From NCBI GenBank assembly GCA_016293225.1, contig JAEDEQ010000071.1, forward strand, positions 1-8,282: a stretch of DNA of 8,282 nucleotides. Direction: 5' to 3'. Below the pieces are notes generated by a model. The model saw only the letters and a program-made list of their open reading frames with translations. It was not told where the DNA came from and did no database searches. Shown here piece after piece: positions 1 through 6,369 of the stretch (its first letter is position 1; the number at the start of each line of letters is the position of its first letter). The translations under genes and the position numbers were made by a program. This stretch comes from Clostridiaceae bacterium. Its GTDB lineage: Bacteria; Bacillota; Clostridia; Oscillospirales; Acutalibacteraceae.

Positions 1-2
1 GA

Positions 3-707
3 AGAATTGCGCTGTATTTCAAGGTCGGCAGGGAAATTGCCTCTTGGAAAACCTTTGTCTGCTATTCCGAAGACGGAGAAAGCTGGAGCGAGCCGCAGGA
101 GCTTGTTGAGGGCGATACAAGCGGCGGCAGGGGTCCCGTTAAAAACAAGCCGATTACGCTTTCCGACGGCACAATTCTTGCCCCGGCCTCCGATGAAAGC
201 GGAAAAACATGGAGCGTGTTTGTGGATATTTCACATGACGGTGGAAAAACGTGGGAAAAGTCCGCTCCCGTTGAAGCAAAGCTCGGCCTTGTTGACGTTC
301 CGATGATTCAGCCCTCACTCTGGCAGTCGGCGGACGGCTCGGTTCATATGTTCACACGGACAAAGGTCGGAAAAATTTACCGCAGCGACTCTTTTGACGG
401 CGGAAAAACGTGGTCAGAGGCGTACCCGACAAGGGTTGGAAACAACAACAGCGGTCTTGACCTTGACGCAGACGAAAAGGGAAGAATTTTCCTCGTCTGC
501 AATCCTCATTCGTTCATCGGCATACGCACTCCGCTTTCGCTGCTTGTTTCAACCGATGACGGAAAAAGCTTCAAGCGGATTATGAACCTTGAGTTCGGCG
601 TGGGTGAATATTCATATCCGGCAATAGTAGTAAAAGGCGACACGGTTCATATCACCTATACCTATGAGCGCGACTACATTGTTTACCGTCAGATAAAAAT
701 CAAATAA
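3..707 (+). CDS. Sialidase-like (BNR/Asp-box) protein, 3' part
   Basis: This is the C-terminal 234 residues of a protein whose start lies left of the window. Four Asp-box-type motifs (S-x-D-x-G-x-[TS]-[WF]) are visible: YSEDGESW (about residue 21 of the visible part), SHDGGKTW (77), SFDGGKTW (130) and STDDGKSF (183). Asp boxes mark the turns of a six-bladed beta-propeller. The segment GRGPVKNKPITLSDGTILAP, the NNNSG segment and the closing YSYPAIVVKGDTVHITYTYER resemble the BNR_2 sialidase-like family (exo-alpha-sialidase related). The reaction would be removal of terminal sialic acid from glycans, but the N-terminal arginine and RIP region of GH33 enzymes is outside the window, so catalysis cannot be confirmed. 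No signal peptide can be judged. The reading frame is open from base 3 and stops with TAA at 705-707, followed by a terminator. It could instead be a non-catalytic propeller or another glycosidase. Confidence 0.85.
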   Translation, partial: RIALYFKVGREIASWKTFVCYSEDGESWSEPQELVEGDTSGGRGPVKNKPITLSDGTILAPASDESGKTWSVFVDISHDGGKTWEKSAPVEAKLGLVDVPMIQPSLWQSADGSVHMFTRTKVGKIYRSDSFDGGKTWSEAYPTRVGNNNSGLDLDADEKGRIFLVCNPHSFIGIRTPLSLLVSTDDGKSFKRIMNLEFGVGEYSYPAIVVKGDTVHITYTYERDYIVYRQIKIK

Positions 708-727
708 TCTGCGGTTACTCAGATTAC

Positions 728-778
728 AAAAAACACCGTCTGCTTTTCATTGCGAACTGCAAACGGTGTTTTGCTTTT
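728..778. terminator. Bidirectional intrinsic terminator
   Basis: A perfect 10-bp inverted repeat, AAAACACCGT (730-739) and ACGGTGTTTT (763-772), encloses a 23-nt loop. A T-rich tail (774-779) follows on the + strand, and an A-run at 728-733 gives a U-tract on the - strand. It lies between the convergent sialidase-like and M20 peptidase genes and can serve both. The stem has few GC pairs, so its strength is uncertain. Confidence 0.75.
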
Positions 779-786
779 TATAATTG

Positions 787-2256
787 TTATTCTGCGCTGA
801 CGTCTCTGATATAGTTTTTGAAGAAGACAAGCGCGTCGTTCATTGCCTTGATGGGAAGTCGCTCGTTCGTTCCGTGGGTGCAAAGCATCAGCGAGGTGTC
901 AATCTTAAACGGAGCGTAACGATAGATATTTTCACAGATAGGCTCATAGTGGCAGGCGTCCGTGCCGCCCATTACAAGGAACGGCGAGATGATTGCCTTC
1001 GGCTCAATAGACTTGCAAAGGCGCTCGATTATCTTAAAGGAACGCGAGTCTGTCGGCGAGAATTTTGAAGCCTCCTTGCTGTTGAGCACCCTGACTTCGA
1101 TATCCTTGTTACGGACAACCTTTTTGATGTGGGCAACAATGTCATCGGTGGTTGTTCCGGGCATTGCGCGGAAATTAACCGTAATTGCCGCCCTCTGCGG
1201 AAGAACGTTTGCCGCCGGGCTGCCCTCGGCCATTGTGATTCCGGTGGTTGTCCTTGTCATGCAGGCTGCTGGCGGAATGAGCTTGCAGACCTGAAGCAGC
1301 AAAGGATAGAGCACGGGAAGATTGCAGGTGATAAGACGGACGGGATAGGTGCAGTTGCGCGCTATCGAATCGAAGAGATACTTCATGTTTGCGGTAAAGG
1401 AGGCCTTGAACTGATTGTTTTCAAGGTCCTTGATAACGTCCGCCATTTTGCCGAGCGCCGTGTGCTTCGGCGGCTGAGAGGAGTGGCCGCCCTTTGCGTT
1501 GATAACAATTTCAATGTCCGCATAGCCCTTTTCGGCAATGCCGATTCCTGCAAGATACTTGTCGTTGATAACGCCGGGAATGTTAACGGGCAGCATTGCT
1601 CCGCCCTCGTCAAGGATTGCGTCAAGATGGACACCCTTTTCGCGCAGATAGTTCATGATGTCATTTGCGCCGTTTTTGTCGTTTGCAACAACCTCTTCGT
1701 TATCGCCGAAGAGGAGATAAACGTCCCTTTCCGGAGCAAAGCCGTCCTCAAGCAGCGCTTCAACAGCTTCCATTACGCAGATGAGGTGGTTCTTCATATC
1801 GAGAGCGCCGCGGCCCCAGACGAATTCGCCGTCGTCAACGCCGTCATACGCGGGGTGAGTCCAGTCCCCCTCGGTGCCGGAGGAAACGGGAACAACGTCC
1901 TGGTGGGCAAGCAGGGCAACGCCGTCAAGGTCGCTGCGTTTGCCCTTCCAGCGGTAAACAAGGTTCGCCGGAGGAACAACGGTTTTTTCAAGGTTCTTTG
2001 CAATAAGGGGATACGCTTCGTCAAGGAACTTGTGGAACTTTTCAAATTCGTTCCAGTCAACAAGCTCGGGCTCCCTGTTTGAAACGGTTTTAAACTGAAT
2101 TGCCTTTGAAAGGTTGCGGCGGTAACGCTCAACGTTGACCTCCTCTTTGGTAAGGGAGGCAACAACACTCTTTTTCGGTTTGAACACTGCGGCATGAACT
2201 GCGTTTGCAGCAGCTGCTGCGCCGAGCGCGGAAAGAACAAGCTTTGATTTTTTCAT
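787..2256 (-). CDS. M20 family metallopeptidase (PM20D1/yscS-like) with N-terminal signal/anchor
   Basis: This 489-residue di-zinc amidohydrolase/peptidase belongs to the M20 (ArgE/DapE/CPG2/PM20D1) superfamily. Likely metal ligands and catalytic residues are visible in family order: LLAHQDVVPV (H118, D120), GRGALDMKN (bridging D153), FGDNEEV (general base E187 and ligand E188), LDEGG (D216) and CTHGTNERLP (H461). The dimerisation-lid motif GGHSSQPP sits at 256-263 and GGTDACHY at 430-437. Length and motifs fit the yscS/PM20D1 subgroup better than DapE or ArgE. Residues 1-24 are basic then Ala/Leu-rich, like a signal peptide or membrane anchor, so it probably acts at or outside the membrane. 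I placed the start at 2256 because AAGGAG (2265-2270) sits 8 nt upstream; an in-frame ATG 11 codons earlier (2289) has no comparable site. The substrate is unknown; dipeptides or N-acyl amino acids are family-level guesses. The usual GHDEE motif reads GDNEE here. Confidence 0.93.
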   Translation of the reverse strand: MKKSKLVLSALGAAAAANAVHAAVFKPKKSVVASLTKEEVNVERYRRNLSKAIQFKTVSNREPELVDWNEFEKFHKFLDEAYPLIAKNLEKTVVPPANLVYRWKGKRSDLDGVALLAHQDVVPVSSGTEGDWTHPAYDGVDDGEFVWGRGALDMKNHLICVMEAVEALLEDGFAPERDVYLLFGDNEEVVANDKNGANDIMNYLREKGVHLDAILDEGGAMLPVNIPGVINDKYLAGIGIAEKGYADIEIVINAKGGHSSQPPKHTALGKMADVIKDLENNQFKASFTANMKYLFDSIARNCTYPVRLITCNLPVLYPLLLQVCKLIPPAACMTRTTTGITMAEGSPAANVLPQRAAITVNFRAMPGTTTDDIVAHIKKVVRNKDIEVRVLNSKEASKFSPTDSRSFKIIERLCKSIEPKAIISPFLVMGGTDACHYEPICENIYRYAPFKIDTSLMLCTHGTNERLPIKAMNDALVFFKNYIRDVSAE

Positions 2257-2315
2257 TACTACAACTCCTTTTTTTGCGGCATAACCCACATTCGGATTTA
2301 ACGCTATACCTTAAA

Positions 2316-2344
2316 ATTATATACCAAGTTTTCAAAAAAATCAA
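2316..2344 (-). promoter_or_regulatory. Sigma-A-like promoter for the M20 peptidase
   Basis: Read on the - strand, TTGATT (2339-2344) and a perfect TATAAT (2316-2321) are separated by exactly 17 bp. Transcription would start near 2309, giving a leader of about 50 nt before the ATG at 2256. This supports the M20 gene being transcribed alone. Confidence 0.75.
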
Positions 2345-2369
2345 ATATTTTTGTAAAGCAGGAGGACTT

Positions 2370-2480
2370 ATGAAGAAAAAACCGGTTCTGCCGTGCAGTG
2401 ATTCGGCGGAAAGGCGGAATTTCGTCTCTTCGGCGCGATTTTTCAGGATAATATTTCTAAAAGTATTGACCGAAAATTAA
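2370..2480 (+). CDS. Possible 36-aa small ORF
   Basis: An ATG follows a perfect AGGAGG (2360-2365), but only 4 nt separate them, shorter than the usual 5-9. The product would be 36 residues, basic (it begins MKKKPVLPCSD) with a short hydrophobic stretch ARFFRIIFLKVL near the C-terminus, ending with TAA at 2478-2480. The promoter of the next gene overlaps its 3' end. No clear + strand promoter lies upstream. I do not recognise it. The AGGAGG may be chance in a purine-rich spacer; the main argument for reality is that site. Confidence 0.25.
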   Translation: MKKKPVLPCSDSAERRNFVSSARFFRIIFLKVLTEN

Positions 2481-2494
2481 AATAGTGTTAACAT
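2466..2494 (+). promoter_or_regulatory. Promoter for the exported-protein/phosphoesterase unit
   Basis: TTGACC (2466-2471, 5/6 to the -35 consensus) and TAACAT (2489-2494, 4/6 to the -10) are spaced by 17 AT-rich bases. The start point would be near 2501, giving a leader of about 40 nt. The next two genes have only short gaps and no promoter that I can see, so they probably share it. Confidence 0.6.
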
Positions 2495-2496
2495 AT

Positions 2497-2525
2497 TAAG
2501 TAACTCCAAAGAGCCAAACTACTTA
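2497..2525 (+). repeat. Inverted repeat in the leader of the 2542 gene
   Basis: TAAGTA (2497-2502) and TACTTA (2520-2525) form a 6-bp inverted repeat around a 17-nt centre that itself contains CTC/GAG and a doubled CCAAA. It spans the expected transcription start and ends 1 nt before the ribosome binding site at 2527. It could be an operator or a weak 5' hairpin; its AT-rich arms make the second less stable. Confidence 0.35.
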
Positions 2526-2541
2526 CAGGAGAGGATATGTT

Positions 2542-3627
2542 ATGAAAAAAGAAAAGCAAAAGAGGTCTGAAATGACGGAGGAACAGCTCCTTGATGAGGC
2601 AAAAAAAATTGTCATCAAGCGCAAAGAAAGGGCGGAACGCTGGGCAGTTGTCCGGCCGAAGCTGCTCATGTCTCTTGCTATTGTTGCAATGCTTGCGGTG
2701 ACCTTTGCCATTGTTAATTCAGGCGTTAATATTGACGCAACCGTTTCTCATGACGGTGCGCTTGACTCCGTTCTCGGAGTGAATGCGGCGGCGAACAATT
2801 CCGTTTCCGTCTCGCAGCAAACCACCGCTCCGGCTTCCGTTTCGCAGAGTACCCCCGAAAAGGCCGAGCCGGCGCCCGAAAGCAAGCCGGCCGCAGACGC
2901 CCCGTCCGCTTCAGCCGACGCTCCTAAAACCAATGAGGAGATAGTTAAAAAATATACGGAAGTTCTCAACAAGATGAAGCAGGATCAGCCCGGCTACACC
3001 AAAAAGGAGTATCAGGCTCTTCCCGAGGAATACAGAAACTTTTCAAGCGTGGTCAACTCCGTGCTCAAGTTCGGCGAAGCATATATGACCAAGGAGGACA
3101 GCCCCAACGCTATCGTAACCGCAACCAAGGGCGAGATGTATACCGCCGAGGACGGAACAACAATGCCGAGAATCAATCATGAGCTTCCGATTTGCAACAC
3201 GGACAAAGGCTCGGTGCTCACCGATTACAGCTGCGTTAAAACCGCCTCCTGCACCGATAATGCCGACGGCACCCGTACTCTCAGATTTGAGCTTAACGAC
3301 GAAAAGAACCCCGAGCCGACTCCGGCTGATACCTGCATTCCCCAGTCGTACCACGGCGCAGTCATGATGCCCGCAAGCATGAAGGACATCAACACCGAGG
3401 TTGACAAGGTTGTCAGCAAGCTGCCCGGCGTAACGGTCAACAACTTTGAGCTGACCTATTGCGACAGCACGTTTGAGGTCACCTATGACCCGACAAACGA
3501 CCACGTTATTAAAATAGTCCACCACATCAACGTTGATATTGCGGCAAACGCAAAGGTTGCTTTTTCAACCATCGACGGTACCGCAAGACTCACAAACGAT
3601 ATGAGTGTTTACGACATCAATTATTGA
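2542..3627 (+). CDS. Membrane-anchored exported protein of unknown function
   Basis: This 361-residue protein has clear topology but no family I can name. Residues 1-40 are strongly charged and probably helical (cytoplasmic). Basic residues up to K40 precede one hydrophobic segment at about 41-59, so the remainder should lie outside. Residues 85-130 are an Ser/Pro/Ala/Glu-rich linker resembling a cell-wall spacer. Residues 130-361 form a folded-looking domain that starts with an amphipathic helix (EEIVKKYTEVLNKMKQDQPG) and has five cysteines (218, 231, 237, 265, 307) and beta-rich segments. From memory only, similar helix-plus-beta domains occur in exported proteins of Ruminococcaceae. The start is fixed by AGGAG (2527-2531), 10 nt upstream. 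It is first in a probable three-gene unit with a micro-protein and an exported phosphoesterase, which suggests an envelope role; the function remains unknown. Confidence 0.9.
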   Translation: MKKEKQKRSEMTEEQLLDEAKKIVIKRKERAERWAVVRPKLLMSLAIVAMLAVTFAIVNSGVNIDATVSHDGALDSVLGVNAAANNSVSVSQQTTAPASVSQSTPEKAEPAPESKPAADAPSASADAPKTNEEIVKKYTEVLNKMKQDQPGYTKKEYQALPEEYRNFSSVVNSVLKFGEAYMTKEDSPNAIVTATKGEMYTAEDGTTMPRINHELPICNTDKGSVLTDYSCVKTASCTDNADGTRTLRFELNDEKNPEPTPADTCIPQSYHGAVMMPASMKDINTEVDKVVSKLPGVTVNNFELTYCDSTFEVTYDPTNDHVIKIVHHINVDIAANAKVAFSTIDGTARLTNDMSVYDINY

Positions 3628-3664
3628 TAGAATAAGCAAAACAAAATAGAAAGGAGTAAATTTT

Positions 3665-3790
3665 ATGTTCACATTCGACGCACTTGTTAAGCTTTATAAC
3701 ACCATCATCAAAATCCTCGTTAAGCTCGGCTGGATTAAAGATCCGGGAAACGAACCCGAGGAACCCGAAACCACCGCTGCGGCCGAATAA
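3665..3790 (+). CDS. 41-aa micro-protein with hydrophobic helix and acidic tail
   Basis: A 41-residue ORF begins with ATG exactly 8 nt after AAGGAG (3651-3656), among the best ribosome binding sites in the window. It ends with TAA at 3788-3790. Residues 3-24 form an aliphatic, mildly basic segment (FDALVKLYNTIIKILVKLGW) that could be an amphipathic or short membrane helix. Residues 26-41 form an acidic Pro/Glu/Ala tail containing NEPEEPE. It starts 37 bases after the anchored-protein gene and ends 65 bases before the phosphoesterase gene, so co-transcription is likely. I do not recognise a family. It could be a membrane-associated partner of its neighbours or a regulatory peptide. Site, length and operon position make it likely to be translated; the role is unknown. 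Confidence 0.75.
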   Translation: MFTFDALVKLYNTIIKILVKLGWIKDPGNEPEEPETTAAAE

Positions 3791-3827
3791 TCAGGCCGCA
3801 TCTGACTTTGTGGGTCGGGTGACCCGC
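3778..3827 (+). promoter_or_regulatory. Tandem hairpins between micro-protein and phosphoesterase genes
   Basis: Hairpin 1 pairs TGCGGCC (3778-3784) with GGCCGCA (3794-3800) and spans the micro-protein stop codon. Hairpin 2 pairs GTGGGTC (3810-3816) with GACCCGC (3821-3827) around a 4-nt GGGT loop, including one G-U pair. Neither is followed by a T-tract, so they do not look like intrinsic terminators. In mRNA they could slow ribosomes, protect the upstream message or mark a processing site. Function is inferred from position only. Confidence 0.45.
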
Positions 3828-3855
3828 TGAAAAGAAAGGGAGTTTAAACCGCAAA

Positions 3856-4794
3856 ATGCTTACCGTCAAATTGTTCAGAAAAATTTTTGCCGCCTTTGTT
3901 GCAATTTTCATTTCGCTCGGCTGGCTGACAGGTCCTTCAACATCGGAGCCTATCAAATTCAGTGACAGCGATAAAGTCAATCTTTCGTTCGCTTTGGTCA
4001 GCGATACGCATGTTCTCGGCGAATCCGTTACCGAATTCAGATTTGAAAGCCTTTTCAAGGATCTTTCAAATTCCGGGGAAAGGTTCAACGCCGTTGTCAT
4101 TGCCGGCGACCTTGCCGAATTGGGCGTTGACTGCGAATATGAAAACTTCTTCAAGGTTCTTGACAGGCAGACCGTTACCAAAAACCTCATTCTTGCAACG
4201 GGTAATCACGATGTCCGCTACGCCTACAAAAAGAACAAGCCCGTTATCATGAATAAGGTTGAGGAGTACCTCGGCATTGACACAAAGGGCGAAAGCTTTT
4301 ATTCCTATGACGTCAACGGCTATACGTTCATCGTAATGGGTACCGAAAAGCAGGTTTTTGAAAGGGCGTATATCTCAGACAAGCAGCTTGCCTTTGTTGA
4401 CAGTGAGCTTCAAAGAGCAACCGCCGAGGGCAGACCGGCCTTTGTTATCTGCCATCAGGCGCTTGCAAACACCCACGGACTTCCCGAAGTATGGAAGACC
4501 GGCGATCTCGGTGACCAGTCGCAGCAGCTTCGTGATATCCTTGTGAAGTATAAGAACGTTTTCTTCCTCAACGGTCATCTTCACGACGGAATGTATGAAC
4601 GCTCGTTTGAAAAGCTTGCAGACGGCGTTTACAGCATCAATCTGCCGACCTACGGAAAATCGAACGATTTCGGCGTTAAGGAAAAGGGTACGGGATATTA
4701 CGTTGAAGTTTATGACAACCAGGTAATTTTCACCGGAAGAAACTTCCTTAAAGGACACAATGTTGATAAGGTTGAAGTTTTCGACCTCATCTGA
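3856..4794 (+). CDS. Exported calcineurin-like metallophosphoesterase
   Basis: This 312-residue protein has the full calcineurin-like phosphoesterase motif set in order: D-x-H (D50, H52 in LVSDTH), GDxxE (G84-D85), GNHD (117-120), a lone metal-binding histidine in VICHQA (H200) and GHLH (240-243). It should therefore be an active two-metal phosphoesterase; the substrate cannot be told. Residues 1-24 are basic then hydrophobic (KLFRKIFAAFVAIFISLGWL), a signal peptide or uncleaved anchor, so the domain probably acts outside the membrane. After GHLH a short beta-rich C-terminal part (about 255-312) finishes the fold. The ribosome binding site GGGAG (3838-3842) is 13 nt from the ATG, unusually far, and no better in-frame start exists. 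It is last in the unit before a strong terminator. Export makes a purely intracellular cyclic-nucleotide role less likely; nucleotides, phospholipid or cell-wall phosphates are options. Confidence 0.9.
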   Translation: MLTVKLFRKIFAAFVAIFISLGWLTGPSTSEPIKFSDSDKVNLSFALVSDTHVLGESVTEFRFESLFKDLSNSGERFNAVVIAGDLAELGVDCEYENFFKVLDRQTVTKNLILATGNHDVRYAYKKNKPVIMNKVEEYLGIDTKGESFYSYDVNGYTFIVMGTEKQVFERAYISDKQLAFVDSELQRATAEGRPAFVICHQALANTHGLPEVWKTGDLGDQSQQLRDILVKYKNVFFLNGHLHDGMYERSFEKLADGVYSINLPTYGKSNDFGVKEKGTGYYVEVYDNQVIFTGRNFLKGHNVDKVEVFDLI

Positions 4795-4807
4795 CAGAAA
4801 CACAAGC

Positions 4808-4835
4808 AAAAACCGCCCGGCCGGGCGGTTTTTTT
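4808..4835. terminator. Strong bidirectional intrinsic terminator
   Basis: A perfect 26-bp palindrome (4808-4833, centre between 4820 and 4821) has the core CCGCCCGG/CCGGGCGG flanked by A5 on the left and T7 on the right. It ends the phosphoesterase transcript on the + strand and, through the A5 run, can also stop the convergent argH transcript, whose stop codon is only 22 bp away. Confidence 0.93.
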
Positions 4836-4854
4836 GCTGCTGTGCTTTGTGCGG

Positions 4855-6225
4855 TTATTTGTTCAATTTTTCCGCGTTTTCAATCTCAAAAAGTACGCGC
4901 TGCGGCGCCGGTCCGCCCTTGACGTTTCTGCCCTTAACGCAGTTGTCAAGGTCAATTGCTGCATAAACATCATCTGCAAAAAGCCCGCAGACGCGCCTGT
5001 ATTCCTCAAGCGGCAGCGTTTCAAGCGTATAGCCGTTTTCAATGCAGAACGCAACCAGCTCGCCGACCGCCTTGTAAGCGTCGCGGAAAGGCAGACCCTT
5101 TTTAACAAGATAGTCCGCGCAGTCGGTGGCGTTGATGAAGCCCTTTGCGGCGGCTGCACGCATATTCGCTTTCAGAACCTTTGCGCTGTCAAGCATTGCG
5201 GCAAAGGTGTCAATGCAGATAAGGACGGTGTCAACGGCGTCAAAAACAGCCTGCTTGTCCTCCTGCATATCCTTGTTGTATGCAAGAGGAAGCCCTTTCA
5301 TTACAGTCAGGAGCGTTACAAGCGAGCCGAAAACGCGGCCGGATTTTCCGCGGACAAGCTCTGCAATGTCGGGGTTCTTTTTCTGCGGCATAATGCTGCT
5401 TCCGGTTGAAAAAGCGTCGTCAAGCTCAATGAACTTGAACTCCCACGAACACCACATTACAACCTCCTCCGCAAAACGGGAAAGGTGAACCATCACGAGC
5501 GAAAGGCAGGAGAGCAGCTCGATAACGTAATCGCGGTCGGAAACTCCGTCAAGGCTGTTTGCGCAAACGCCGGAAAGACCGAGCAGCTCTGCGGCGTACT
5601 CCCTGTCGAGCGGATATGTCGTTCCGGCAAGCGCACCCGAGCCGAGCGGAGAAACAGCCGTCCTCTTTTTGCAGTCGGCAAGGCGTTCCCTGTCGCGCAG
5701 GAGCATTGCGGTGTATGCCATGAGGTGATGACCGAACGTAATGGGCTGCGCGCGCTGAAGGTGGGTATAGCCGGGCATTACCGCGTCGTAATTTTCCTTT
5801 GCCTTTTTGAGAATTACGTCAATGAATTCCTTGAGCGCAAGGTCAATTTTTTCAATTTCATCAAGCAGATAGAGCCGCAAATCAAGCGCAACCTGGTCGT
5901 TGCGGCTGCGCGCGGTGTGGAGGCGCTTGCCCGTGCTGCCGAGCCTTTTTGTAAGCTCGCCCTCAACAAAGGTATGTATATCCTCTGCGCTCATGTCAAT
6001 TTCAAGCTTTCCGCTTTCAAGGTCGGCGGCAATACCCTTAAGCGAGGAAACAATTTTTTCGCTTTCGCTTTTATCAATAATGTTCTGCTTGCCGAGCATT
6101 GTTGCATGGGCTATTGAGCCTTTGATATCCTGAGAAGCCATGCGGCAGTCAAAGGAGATTGAGGAATTAAAATCGTTGGTTTTTTTGTCAAGCTGTTTTT
6201 TGAATCTTCCTGTCCAGAGCGGCAT
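4855..6225 (-). CDS. argH: Argininosuccinate lyase
   Basis: This 456-residue cytoplasmic enzyme catalyses the last step of arginine synthesis, cleaving argininosuccinate to arginine and fumarate. It belongs to the fumarase/aspartase superfamily, whose members are homotetramers. Visible signatures are MPLWTGRF at the N-terminus, HTARSRNDQV (103-111), GYTHLQRAQP with the likely catalytic His155, DGVSDRDYV (226-234) and the superfamily signature GSSIMPQKKNP (275-285), with the mobile-loop catalytic serine at 276. It is full length for the family with no breaks. The start is supported by GGAGG (6234-6238), 8 nt upstream. It stands alone, without argG next to it in this window, with its own promoter and terminators on both sides. 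The identification is essentially certain. Confidence 0.98.
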   Translation of the reverse strand: MPLWTGRFKKQLDKKTNDFNSSISFDCRMASQDIKGSIAHATMLGKQNIIDKSESEKIVSSLKGIAADLESGKLEIDMSAEDIHTFVEGELTKRLGSTGKRLHTARSRNDQVALDLRLYLLDEIEKIDLALKEFIDVILKKAKENYDAVMPGYTHLQRAQPITFGHHLMAYTAMLLRDRERLADCKKRTAVSPLGSGALAGTTYPLDREYAAELLGLSGVCANSLDGVSDRDYVIELLSCLSLVMVHLSRFAEEVVMWCSWEFKFIELDDAFSTGSSIMPQKKNPDIAELVRGKSGRVFGSLVTLLTVMKGLPLAYNKDMQEDKQAVFDAVDTVLICIDTFAAMLDSAKVLKANMRAAAAKGFINATDCADYLVKKGLPFRDAYKAVGELVAFCIENGYTLETLPLEEYRRVCGLFADDVYAAIDLDNCVKGRNVKGGPAPQRVLFEIENAEKLNK

Positions 6226-6256
6226 TGTTCTTTCCTCCGTTTCATATTACTGAACA

Positions 6257-6284
6257 ATTATACGCAAGATATGCAAAATGTCAA
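6257..6284 (-). promoter_or_regulatory. Near-consensus promoter for argH
   Basis: On the - strand a perfect TTGACA (6279-6284) and a perfect TATAAT (6257-6262) are separated by 16 bp. The start point would be near 6250, giving a leader of about 25 nt. The strength suggests that control is by repression rather than by a weak core promoter. Confidence 0.85.
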
Positions 6285-6292
6285 GGTCAGCT

Positions 6293-6306
6293 TGAATTTA
6301 TATGCA
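6293..6306. promoter_or_regulatory. Possible ARG box (ArgR/AhrC operator)
   Basis: TGAATTTATATGCA matches the ArgR-type pattern TGAAT-N4-ATTCA at all but one position. It lies 8 bp upstream of the argH -35 element. One edge touches the A-run that serves as the pdaA terminator tail, so part of the match may reflect AT-richness. Arginine-dependent repression of argH by ArgR is the established pattern in Bacillota, which makes the site plausible but unproven. Confidence 0.35.
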
Positions 6307-6349
6307 AAAAAAGGGGCTTTCGGCTGCTAAATGCGAAAGTCCCCTTTTT
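6306..6349 (-). terminator. Intrinsic terminator after the pdaA-like gene
   Basis: GGGGCTTTCG (6313-6322) pairs with CGAAAG-T-CCCC (6334-6344), with a single bulged T at 6340 and an 11-nt loop. The A7 run at 6306-6312 gives a U-tract on the - strand. It lies 20 bp past the deacetylase stop codon and directly ahead of the argH promoter, so it insulates argH from upstream transcription. Pairing of the flanking A and T runs (6345-6349) extends the stem. Confidence 0.88.
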
Positions 6350-6369
6350 GCCGTAAGACGGCGGAAAAT

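Noticed and set aside
1129..2082. 317-aa open frame on the + strand
   Set aside because: It lies wholly inside the M20 peptidase gene on the other strand. The translation is Cys/Val/Asn-rich without motifs, as expected of an antisense frame of a real gene.
3043..3525. 160-aa open frame on the - strand
   Set aside because: It is antisense to the anchored exported protein, which has a ribosome binding site, promoter and coherent topology. The antisense frame has none of these.
4834..5409. 191-aa open frame on the + strand
   Set aside because: It begins in the terminator tail and runs antisense through the 3' end of argH; no motif supports it.
5485..6117. 210-aa open frame on the + strand
   Set aside because: It is antisense to argH, whose identity is certain. 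It has no ribosome binding site or recognisable motif.
6241..6254. TTCA-N6-TGAA repeat near the argH start as a second ARG box
   Set aside because: The half-sites point the opposite way from the ArgR pattern (TGAAT-N4-ATTCA) and the centre is not symmetrical.
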